DNA of 64,000 nt from Dentipellis sp. KUC8613 (Eukaryota > Basidiomycota > Agaricomycetes > Russulales > Hericiaceae), in contig NSJX01000010.1 of the NCBI GenBank assembly GCA_002286715.1, positions 566,270-630,269 of the forward strand. Direction: 5' to 3'. Made by a program: the position numbers and the translations under genes. This document shows, piece after piece, positions 12,270-21,038 of this stretch. The notes under the pieces are model-generated. The model was not told where the DNA came from. It ran no database searches and saw only the letters and a program-made list of their open reading frames with translations. Positions within the stretch are counted from its first letter, which is position 1, and each line of letters starts with the position of its first letter.

Positions 12270-12969
12270 ATGCTTGCCGCCGCCTTACTCTTCCCCCTCG
12301 CGCTTTGCGCATCCACTCTCGCCACCCCCACAGCGCGCCAGCTCTCAGGGCCTCCCAACTGCCACGTCGGCAACGTCGGCTCGTTCATGCTCGTCGCATT
12401 TTACAACGAGACCGGCGATGCGAAGCTCATCGTACCCGGCGGCAACGGCGACCCCAACGCGACCGTCAACTACCTCGGCGTACGTTGTTCACGCATCTGC
12501 ACAGAGTCAACGAGCTTTTACTCATCGAGCAGTGTCGCAGACTGCCGAGACGGTCCCCGTGCCCGCAGGCCGGAACTACACCATGACGAACTCTGGACTG
12601 CACGTCATCACGCAGAGCGGGGCCGCTGTCCAATTCGGCGCGAACGTCACGGACAACAGCTTCCTCCCCTTCATATCGTTGCAGGACGGGACCTCGGACG
12701 ACCCCGCGCCCATCTACTGCCTCGACGTGAGTCCACATTCGGCGTGTTCTCGTATAATTGATAAATGAGGTTGACTCACTTGTGATTGGCGAAAGGCGGA
12801 CGGGGGCGAGGTCCCCCCGCTCGAGGTCAACGGCACGCCGGACGAGTTTTTCGTGTGCGCGAGCAGCACGAGCAGCCAGGAAATGGTCGTCTTCAACCCG
12901 ATCGAGGCTGAGGCGGTCGGGTATCAGTTTGCTACTTGCAAGAAGGTCCTGCTGAATATCCTTCTATGA
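12270..12969 (+). CDS. Small secreted protein, unknown function
   Basis: Three exons: 12270-12479, 12541-12726, 12796-12969, giving 189 aa. A signal peptide is clear: MLAAALLFPLALCASTLA, with likely cleavage before TPTARQ. The mature protein has four cysteines (NCHV, YCLD, VCASS, ATCKK), enough for two disulfides, and five N-glycosylation sequons (NET, NAT, NYT, NVT, NGT). No enzymatic motif is visible. Size, cysteine content and glycosylation fit a small secreted or effector-like protein, or a cell-wall-associated protein. It sits between members of the kinase-like family, in a stretch with decayed genes. A TATA box is present upstream. I do not recognise a named family. Confidence 0.75.
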
Positions 12970-13342
12970 GATTCAACATGACTCTGTTCGGGGGTTTGAG
13001 CCTTGGAGAGAGTATCCATATAGCAGTTGCTTACCATGTGCATTCGTTACCTACTTGCCCCCCTCTACGGACCTGTGTTGGACTTTTTTTTTCGGACCTA
13101 TTAAGGACATTAGTTGCAGTAAATATTGCCTTGAGGGCCGCAATCGTGGACGCCGTCGAATCACAGCCACTCGCACGAACAATGGCGACCGCATTTCAAA
13201 ATGGCCATTGTCCTTTCAACCCCCGCGCGTGACAAACGACAAACGATCAATTCAACTTCAACGCGGTTCGCTCTTTGCACCTACACTCACCTTGATCCCC
13301 CCTTTCACCGTGCCACCGCCCCTACCACTGCCCCTCTCAAAC
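12970..13342. other. Promoter/spacer before kinase-like copy B
   Basis: No coding signal. The last 80 bases are pyrimidine-rich (runs of C and CT) up to the ATG at 13343, as in many fungal promoters and leaders. Confidence 0.4.
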
Positions 13343-14348
13343 ATGTCTCTCACCATCCACTTCAATGCCACAACCCTCACACTCGCCCCCGCGCCACCCG
13401 CGCCCAGCCCCACCGCGCTGACCTTCCACCCGCACGAGCTCGTCCACAAAGGCGCCGGCACCGAGCTCTACCGCGGCCGGCTCCGCCGCGCGTCCTGCAC
13501 CGATACCCGCGACGTCGTCTGCAAGCTGGCGCATGCCACCGCCGCCATCGCCCGCGTCGCGCACGAGGCGGGGGCGTATGCGGGCGCGCTGGCGGCGCTG
13601 CAGGGCGCGGTCGTGCCGGTGTGCTACGGCCACTTCGTCGGCGAGGACGCGGGCGGGAGGAGCGTGGGTTGCCTCGTGTTGGCATATTGCGGCGAGCCCC
13701 TGCAGGTGCCCTTTGCGAAGGTGGACAGGCAGGTCTGGTAAGCAGCGTCCCTGGTCACTGACAAGGCGCGCGCTCACCTTTCTTCCCCCTTCTCCCCCCC
13801 CCCTCCCCCTCCCTCGCCCTCGCCCTCTCCCCCACCTCGTCTACGCATGACACGAAACACGAACAGCACGGCGCTCGCTCTCGCCGCGACGCGCCTGCAC
13901 GACGCCGGCATCAAGCACCACGACCTGGTCCCGAAGCACGTCCTGACGGGCGCAGGCGGCACCGCCATCCTCATCGACTTCGCGCGCGCCGAGGCGCACA
14001 TCTGCCGGCGCGCGCAGCCGCTCGTCGCGGGGCGGCGGGAGCCGCGCCCGGCGGAGTTCAGGTGCAGCGAGCTGTTCCGCCTCGGGAGGGAGCTGATGCT
14101 CTGGAGGTCCGTGGCCAGTGAGTGATTTGTGTGTTGAGGTGCGGGGGAGCGGGATTGACGAACGGTGTATTCGCGGGGGTTTGTGTTTAGGCGTGCTGAA
14201 ATGCTCCTCGCGCTTGAAGGCTGTTCCCCCGAGCAAGAGCTCGCGCGCGTTGGCTGCGGGTGTCCGTCGGCATGTGGCGGACAGCGGGGTTGAGGATGAG
14301 GACTTCAAGGTGTTGGAGGATCGCCTCTTGACGGGTTTTCACTTGTAG
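13343..14348 (+). CDS. Kinase-fold protein, divergent fungal family (copy B)
   Basis: Three exons: 13343-13737, 13867-14117, 14191-14348, giving 267 aa. The first intron is long for this window (129 bp) and very pyrimidine-rich. The protein starts MSLTIHF, like MSIAI of copy A. It shares the putative ATP-lysine (DVVCK, ~60), VPVCYGHFVGE, CLVLAYCGEPLQ, the catalytic loop RLHDAGIKHHDLVPKHVL (~140-157) and LIDFARAEAH (~168). The catalytic Asp is present. The canonical metal-binding Asn after it is His (PKH), which could impair or alter catalysis. The patch PRPAEFRCSELFRL is shared with copy A and the pseudogene. Codons are strongly GC-rich, unlike copy A, so the copies are not recent duplicates. 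Possible pseudokinase; substrate unknown. Confidence 0.7.
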
Positions 14349-15171
14349 TGGAGGGACGATGATGGCGATGAGGAGTTCGAAGTCATTTGGAATTTTATTC
14401 AGGCAGCCCTGATCACAGCTATATCCTTGTGTTGTGGATTATACTTCATTTTTTTCGGATGTAATTTTAGCGTATACGAGTCGTCCAGGCGCACACTCTT
14501 GCCTATACTGGGTGTTCGGCCCAACTACAAAATCGAAAGAATTCATGATGAGATACTGCAGTCATCTAGCCACAACCCGTCCGAAGACAAAAGTCGAACT
14601 GATCCCGAAACTCACCTGTCCGTATTTAGCTTTAACCTTCGCATAAAAAGGCGCCCAGCAGTCAAGCCGACGGCGACCGCATCTGGCCAGTGGACACCGA
14701 TAACACAGGGCAACCAGCCAGCGCCTAGCCAAACAAAGACTGAGCATCTGACCGCGGATAGCAGCACTCACCTGCACATAACTGACGTGAGAGATGCCAA
14801 ACGCAGACGCGGAGCCGCCCATGAGAGCAGCGCATCGCCCGCTCTGGTCTACGGCCCACGGATCGATATCGCACGGGGGTGCGAGCGTACATGCACGGCT
14901 ATCTATCGATCTCATCGGATCGTGCGACCGGATCGCGAGCTGCTATATGAGCTGGGGCGACGCGGGGAGCTGGGGGCACACCGCAGCACGACGGGCACTC
15001 GGGTTCGGAGGGCGATGATTGATACATTGATTGGCAAGAGATTCGATATACGTACGGTACGACACAAGAGGAAAGCGATAGTAAAGTGGATGCGAGAAAG
15101 GTGGTGGGCGACGAACAGAGGGGCCTAGCGGGTGGAGATGGACGCACGGCGCGCGCGAGCAAGAACAGGGG
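14349..15171. other. Spacer, no gene firmly recognised
   Basis: A 233-codon plus-strand frame (14427-15128) lacks any recognisable domain. On the minus strand there are two consensus donors (CAG before GTGAGT) near 14786 and 14610 and an ATG near 14820. A short spliced membrane-protein gene could hide here, but I could not assemble a convincing product. Confidence 0.3.
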
Positions 15172-15832
15172 TTAGAGTGGGCGTGTCGCTGCGCCGCCGA
15201 CCTCTGTCGAAAAGGAAGATATATGTGAGTAAGTGTATGCGAATGAAGCAAGCGACACGCGAGAACGTACGTTCTACCATGACATCGATAGTGTCTAGGT
15301 ATGACTCGTCAGTATGTCTGCTCGCATTAGAATGCCTGTAACGCATGATACTCACCATTATCGTCCATGTCCAACGACGCCGGCGTATCATCGTCGTTTA
15401 TCCTGCTGCCATCATACAAGAACCTACACAACAACGAAACCCACATCAGCAAAAACGCCCACAAAACGAACCGCAACCAGGGGCCAAAAAGGCGCAAAAA
15501 CCGCCGCACGCACCGGATGCTGCCCACATCCTTGCCGACCTTATTCGCATAGGCGCCCTGGAGCTTGCTCAGCTTCGTGTTGCGCTTGATTTTGAAGAAC
15601 ACCTCCTCGCCGCCCGAGCTCACGACCTACGTACGCCGCCGGCAACCCCGCGCGCCACAATAATCCGCAACAGCACAATCGCCGCGCAAATGCATCATAG
15701 AATTCCCAAGTGCGCCTGTCAGCGGCCTGCACGGGTGCCAGAGAGAGCAGAGAGGCGCACCTTGACGTTGATGGGCGCATTGTCCTCGGACTTCACGTCC
15801 TGCTGTGTCGATTGGTGCTCCTCCTCGGACAT
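15172..15832 (-). CDS. SMT3: SUMO (ubiquitin-like modifier)
   Basis: Five exons: 15832-15761, 15626-15514, 15423-15356, 15294-15271, 15203-15172, giving 102 aa, the normal length for fungal SUMO. The N-terminus is short, acidic and flexible (MSEEEHQSTQQ). The ubiquitin-like fold is nearly invariant to eukaryotic SUMO: EEVFFKIKRNTKLSKLQGAY, FLYDGSRI, DTPASLDMDDND, TIDVMVEQ. The chain ends VGG followed by AATRPL. Ulp1-type proteases remove that tail to expose the diglycine that E1/E2 enzymes conjugate to target lysines. It acts in nucleus and cytoplasm. Exon 4 is only 24 nt and the first intron is 134 bp. Confidence 0.95.
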
Positions 15833-16552
15833 GGTGTGCTCCTAGACTCTGTGCGTGCTAAGTGCTGAGTGCTGAGTGTGTGCTTCGTTCGGCGGGGCGA
15901 TGCAAGGCAACAGATACGCTCGTTCTGCGCGTCGCGAGAGACAGAGAGGACGAGTGGCGAGCGTGAAAGCAGTGGCGAGGGCGCTCGGAGGATGCGCGAA
16001 CGAGCAGAGGCTTTCGAGCTTGTACTTGTTTGGCTCCTGGCCTTAGCTCAGCCGTGCTCGGAACGTCTGAGGAACGGAAGTCGAAGTCGCGACGCTCCAG
16101 ATGATTTATTCAGGGCCTTCGATGCTCGGCTCGGAGGAATTGAAAGGCTATAGGCTATCACTGCCCTGGCTGCTGTGAGCTGTCTAACGATTAATTACAT
16201 TTTTGGTGGAAAGGGGAGACGAAGGAAGGTAGCGCAGGATCCGGACAGAGATGTGAAAAGGCGAAGCTTTTATACAGGTACGAATATAACCAGGATACAA
16301 TAGTCGCTTTCGCGTAGAATAAGCAAGTGATAGTAAGATAAGATTCGATACACAGAATAAGAAAAAGAGGAGAGACCGATGAATGAGTGTGACTGGACAG
16401 ATAGATAGTCCCAGGAAAAAGAAAGACGAATTCGCAAGCAACAAATCGATCAGAGCAGAACGAGCCACAACCAAAACCAAAAAACAGAGCGAAGGGATGA
16501 GAAGAGACGAACAGAGAAAGGGGGCGCACGCTCATCAAGCCTCCGCCTCCGC
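15833..16552. other. SUMO promoter and 3' end of the disordered-protein gene
   Basis: Bases near the SUMO start form its promoter and 5' leader. The A-rich part from about 16185 to 16550 (plus-strand sense) is probably the 3' UTR of the minus-strand gene that ends at 16553. No separate gene seen. Confidence 0.4.
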
Positions 16553-19324
16553 TCACCACTTCTTCCTCCCCGCCCTCCTCAACATCTCCCGCGCACTGCG
16601 ATACTCCTCATCCTCACTGCTCGAATCCTGCCAATAATCCTTCTCCCTCTCCCACTCGGCATCTCTCCTCCCATGATGCCCCTCGCCCTGGACCGCCTCC
16701 CTCCTCCCATGCCGCCCCTCGCCCGCCTCGCGCCGCCCCTTGCGCTCATCCCGCCCCCGCGCGGCCGGCCACGCCTCGTCCACCTCGTCCTCATCGTCCA
16801 GCGCGGGCGGCGTGGGCGAGAACGTCGGCTGCAGCGACATCCGGACGGATTTACGCCGCGCAACCGGCGCCGCCTCCACCGTGCTCTGCGACACGTCCGA
16901 GCCGCCCCCGCTCCCATTCGCATTCACGCCATTCTGCACCACCGGCACCTCGAGCTTCTCCTTCTCTTTCTCCTTCTCCGGCACCGCGGGCGCGGGCGCG
17001 GGCGTCTCCTCGACGTCAAACTGCTCATGCACAGTCTCATACGAGCTCAACGAGCTCACCTCCGACTGCGCCTCCTCTCCCGCCGCCTGCCCTTGTCCCT
17101 GCTCCAACTCCGGGACCGGCGACTGCGCGCGCACGCGCGGCGGCGCACTCGGCACCTCGAGCACCGGCAGCGGGCGCTCCGCATGCTGCTGCTGCTGGTG
17201 CGGCGGGGGCTGCGCGGGCGACGGGCTCCTCGACACGCGCAGCGCGCTGCGCAGCGGGCTCTTCGCGGGCAGCGGGCGCCCGTTCGCGGGCATGCCGCCG
17301 CCATTCCCGCTACCGTTCGCAGGCGGGGGAATCGTCCGCGGGGGCACGTACTCCGCGCGCGCCTGAGACTTCACCCCCGCTTTCGCCTTCGCCTTGGGTG
17401 CGTGCGCGTACGCGGCCGCGCGCGGGTCGCCGACGGACGGCGGCGCGCGCAGGCGCTCCATCTCGAGCTCGAGCTTCGTCCGCGGCACCTCCTTCCCTGT
17501 CTCGAGGTCGATCGCGCCGAGGCGCGGAGGGGCGCGGATCGAGATGAGGCCGACGCCGTCCCCGCCTGCCCGCGCGCTGGCGCCGCCGGAGCTCTTCCTG
17601 CGGTGCAGGTTGCTCGGGGCGGATGCGGATGCGGGCATGGGCATGGTGGTCGCCGATGTTGCGTGGGTTGTGGCTGTGGTCGTCGGTGGTGCGGGTCCGG
17701 GAGGCGCGTGCGGCAGCGGGGACAGCGTCTCTGCCCACCCCGCGCGGTTCGCCTTCGTCACGCCCTCGACGATCGACATGAGCGACTGCGGGGCCTCCCT
17801 TTCGCCACTGCCCGCCACTGCTGCTGCCGCCGACGCCGACGTCGACGTCGAGCGGCTCGGCGCATGCCCCGGGCGCATCGCGACGCTCCCGCTGAGGCCC
17901 GGCACAGAGACCTTCGCGCTCGGGAAGCTCGACCCGGTCGTGTCGACGCCCACCGGCGCAGGCGCAGAGACCGACGCGGGCATCGTCGCGCGCTTCTGAC
18001 CGCGCGGCGTCTTGCCCTGTGCAGGCGGGCCCGCGGTCCTGCCCGTCGAGGCGCTGCGCGTCACCGTGACGGAGCTGGTCGCGCCCGCGCCCGCGCCGCG
18101 CAGGGCGGACTTGCGCGGCGTCGCGCTGGGCACGGGCGGCGCGCTGCGGATGCTGCCGGCGGAGAGCGAGCTGTTGCGCGAGAGGTCGCCGGTTAGCTGC
18201 AGGTGCGAGGGGAGAGCGGGGTTGTGTTTGAGCGCGGGCTTTATTGGTTTGGGCGCGGCTGCTGCTGGTGTGGGGGCTGCGGGTGGCGGGGGTTGTGGTG
18301 GTGGCTGCTGCTGTACTGGGGCAGGCGATCTGGCTCTCGGCGTCGTATCCACATCCGAGGCGGCCTTCGTGGGCGTCTTCTTCAGCGCACTCTTCCTAGC
18401 TGTCCCCGTGCCCGCTCCGCCAGCCATCCCAGCAGAGTCAGTCGCCCACCCGCCGGCCTGCGCAGAACTGGTCCGCCTCTTCCTCAGCCGGCCGCCGCTG
18501 GGCGCCCTCGCAGGCAGATGCGACGCGGACGCCGACATCGCGCGCTCGCGCCCCAGATTGAACGACAGCTGGCCCGGGCCCGGTTCATCTCTCCGCGCCG
18601 GCCCCTCGTTATCCGAGGACGCTGCACTGCTCGTGCTATCCCTGCGCCCCCTGCTCTTCCCCCACCCCCTATTCTTCCCCACCTTCCCCTTCCTCGCCGT
18701 CGTCGTCCGCTCCGAATCCGAGTCCTCCCTCTCCCTTTCCCTCTCCCGCTCCTTCCCCTTCGACCTAAACAGCCCCGCCAAGCCGCCCCACAGGCTGCCC
18801 TTGCGCTCGCGCGTCTCGCGCGCGCTCCCGCCGCGCGCAAAGCGCCGCTCGTCGAGCGGCGACTCGCGCCCGGTGCCGTACGTCGCGACCTGCGTGTGCA
18901 CGTGCGAGTCAGACGCGCTCGCGCCGACGCCCGCCCCGCGCGAGCGCGGCAGGTGCAGCCAGCGCGCGCCCGAGGAGCCCGCGGCGGGCGGGTGCGTGGC
19001 CACGGGCGACGCGTTGCTGCTCGTGATGCTCCCGCCGGCGCTGTCCTGCCGCTTATGTGTGCGCAGCGAGAACAGGCGGTGCGGGTGTGCTGGCGCGTTG
19101 GGTGTTTGTGTGGCAGCGGAAGTGCCCGCGTCGGTCTTTTGCGAGAGGGATGCCGAGCGGGCGTGTGATTGCGACTTTGATTGCGGTGCAAAGCGCGGGT
19201 TCTCGACGACTTGGAGTGCGGCGGGGTCGCCGTCGTGCTCTTCTGAACTGGCGTTGTCCTGTCCGTCGACAGAAGATGCGTCGTCGGACGCTGGTTCTGA
19301 TACCTCGGTAATGCGGCGCTCCAT
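16553..19324 (-). CDS. Large intrinsically disordered Ser/Pro/Arg-rich protein
   Basis: One uninterrupted frame of 923 codons with no introns, unusual in this intron-dense window. The product is low-complexity throughout: Ser, Pro, Ala, Arg and Gly rich, with acidic, arginine-rich and polyproline patches. It has no globular domain, signal peptide or membrane span that I can see. A short basic motif recurs: RKSALKKTP, KPALKHNP, RKSALRGAG, LRSALRVSRSPSP and a weaker RKSVRMSL. These could be phosphorylation or docking sites. An acidic-serine tail (DSSSEDEEYRSAREMLRR) closes the protein. Function unknown; a scaffold or cytoskeletal/nuclear regulator is only a guess. Third-position GC bias also opens long antisense frames, which I treat as shadows. 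Confidence 0.75.
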   Translation of the reverse strand: MERRITEVSEPASDDASSVDGQDNASSEEHDGDPAALQVVENPRFAPQSKSQSHARSASLSQKTDAGTSAATQTPNAPAHPHRLFSLRTHKRQDSAGGSITSSNASPVATHPPAAGSSGARWLHLPRSRGAGVGASASDSHVHTQVATYGTGRESPLDERRFARGGSARETRERKGSLWGGLAGLFRSKGKEREREREREDSDSERTTTARKGKVGKNRGWGKSRGRRDSTSSAASSDNEGPARRDEPGPGQLSFNLGRERAMSASASHLPARAPSGGRLRKRRTSSAQAGGWATDSAGMAGGAGTGTARKSALKKTPTKAASDVDTTPRARSPAPVQQQPPPQPPPPAAPTPAAAAPKPIKPALKHNPALPSHLQLTGDLSRNSSLSAGSIRSAPPVPSATPRKSALRGAGAGATSSVTVTRSASTGRTAGPPAQGKTPRGQKRATMPASVSAPAPVGVDTTGSSFPSAKVSVPGLSGSVAMRPGHAPSRSTSTSASAAAAVAGSGEREAPQSLMSIVEGVTKANRAGWAETLSPLPHAPPGPAPPTTTATTHATSATTMPMPASASAPSNLHRRKSSGGASARAGGDGVGLISIRAPPRLGAIDLETGKEVPRTKLELEMERLRAPPSVGDPRAAAYAHAPKAKAKAGVKSQARAEYVPPRTIPPPANGSGNGGGMPANGRPLPAKSPLRSALRVSRSPSPAQPPPHQQQQHAERPLPVLEVPSAPPRVRAQSPVPELEQGQGQAAGEEAQSEVSSLSSYETVHEQFDVEETPAPAPAVPEKEKEKEKLEVPVVQNGVNANGSGGGSDVSQSTVEAAPVARRKSVRMSLQPTFSPTPPALDDEDEVDEAWPAARGRDERKGRREAGEGRHGRREAVQGEGHHGRRDAEWEREKDYWQDSSSEDEEYRSAREMLRRAGRKKW

Positions 19325-19600
19325 GCGTGCGGTCGGATGGTTGTGTGTTGGGAGCGGGAAAGGTGTATCGTCCGTAATAGAATGCGCCGGTGGGATTGAA
19401 AGTCGAGGGGTGTATGAAGGTTCGGGTTCTGGTGAGCGGGGCGGTGTCGGGTGGTACGGGTGCGACGCGGGCGTTGGGCTCGTCGCTCGTCTATGAAAGC
19501 ATGTCAGTTTATTTGTCTAGAGGTCAAGTTCCAAGAGGAGGGTGGAATAGGGTGATAGGGACCTTCGGGCCCGCTGCGTTGTGGTGCGGACCCACCGACG

Positions 19601-21038
19601 TCACGTCTGCCGATCGCCCGGCGCCACAACGCTCGGCAAGTCCCGATCAACATCGCGTTGCCCAGACGCCGTGACGTCACGAGCAAACCCACTCCACGTT
19701 GCGGCTCGGCGACAGCAGAGAAAACAACAGAAAATGCAAACGAAGATATTAGAAAAAAATACGCACTGTATCGGTTGTGCGTCTGGTCGTGAGCGAGAAG
19801 CATCACCATTCGGATGGTGGTTCTCGATACCGTTCACTCCACCCACATGTCCAATTTGCGACGCACTTTGTTCGGGTCCGATGGACGACAGGTCGGAAGA
19901 TGTAGGACGTGAGTGGGGCTTCACAGCTGTTGTAGCAAAAGACATTCCACGCCGAATCAGTTTGTCTCCCGATCATGGAATAAATGGCATTACATACCGA
20001 CTCCGTTAGGTAGAGGAGGTGCACCATCGGGCAGCTCTCGATCCCGCTCTTGCGTAGCGCGAAGCTCGTCTAGGACGCGCAGGCCTTCCCTGCCCATCTC
20101 ACCCCACATCCACCCACAATCTATCATGGCTCTGCAGCGATCTGTAAGCCCGTCGCGCAGAGCGGTGATGCGGAGTGCGTCGAGCTCGCGCTCTTTCATC
20201 GCGAGATGCGTCTCGCATGCCTGTAATTCGGCTTGTGCGGCAGTCATCTTGGACGAATTTGTAGGCGAAGATGATGATGAGGGAAGCGAGAGTGTGGAAT
20301 GCGACATGGAAGCTGATGGCGCGGTGGTCAGGGAAGGGGTGATGACGACGGAATCGCGGTTTTTCTTGGAGCTCGAGAGCTTGAGGAGGCGGGTGACGCT
20401 GCATGTGAGAGAGGATGAGTATCATTCTGGCACTATAGGACGGCCTTTCCATGAAGAAATAGATTGAAAAGGGTCGTGTATGTCGTTCATCTGTAACGCG
20501 AACATGTTATGGCATGCATCGTGTCATTCATAGTGTACGGTCCTGGTTCACGAGCTGAGCGTGGCCTAGGAATGTCCGCACACGTCCACAGAACCCCCTG
20601 AAGGATCTGAAAACCTAACACGGTGCATGTTTCGGGCAGCGGAATTTCCAAAGTAGTACCACCTGAAACCGTCAAGGCGCATACCTCCTGTCCCTCCTCA
20701 CCGCGCAAAATTTACGACGCAAACACAACATGACCGAACACTCACAGAATATCCCTATCGCGAATAACATTCGACACATCCTCCTCGAGCTTGCGCACGC
20801 GGTCGAGCGACTCCCGCCAACGCTCCACACTCGCCGCGTACGTCTTGAGCGCCTCATCAGCGCCCGCGATGGCGCCCGCAGCGCCGAGCAGCGCCTGCGA
20901 GAGCGACGACGGCGACGCCGCGGCATACGCGGCGAAGGCGGCGGACGAGGACGGCACGGTTGCGAGCGCCTTGTGCACATCCTTCTCGGAGGAGAGCAGG
21001 GCGGATAGGAGGCGCGAGTCGGGTGCGCGGTGCACCAT
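19601..21038 (-). CDS. Helical, coiled-coil-like protein of unknown function
   Basis: Exons (minus): 21038-20746, 20398-19998, 19926-19601, giving 339 aa. Exon 1 encodes an alanine-rich helical region with a charged helix (SVERWRES, VRKLEEDVSNVIRDRD). This continues in exon 2 as ILVTRLLKLSSSKKNRD, then a Ser-rich linker and a long amphipathic segment (QAELQACETHLAMKERELDAL) with heptad-like spacing. The arrangement is reminiscent of BAR-like fungal proteins, but I cannot name the family. The first intron is 347 bp, the longest in the window. The end is ambiguous. Reading through the donor GTATGT gives a stop at 19990 (233 aa). Splicing it adds a Ser/Gly/Asn-rich tail, and the last ~40 codons of that tail look less protein-like. 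Confidence 0.55.

Noticed and set aside
14427..15128. 233-codon frame between kinase-like copy B and SUMO
   Set aside because: No recognisable domain and no consistent codon bias; it overlaps the presumed 3' flank of two genes.
16673..19496. Plus-strand open frames of about 300-500 codons opposite the disordered protein
   Set aside because: They are antisense shadows caused by very high third-position GC; products are Arg/Ala/Gly low-complexity without motifs, while the minus frame is longer and begins and ends cleanly.
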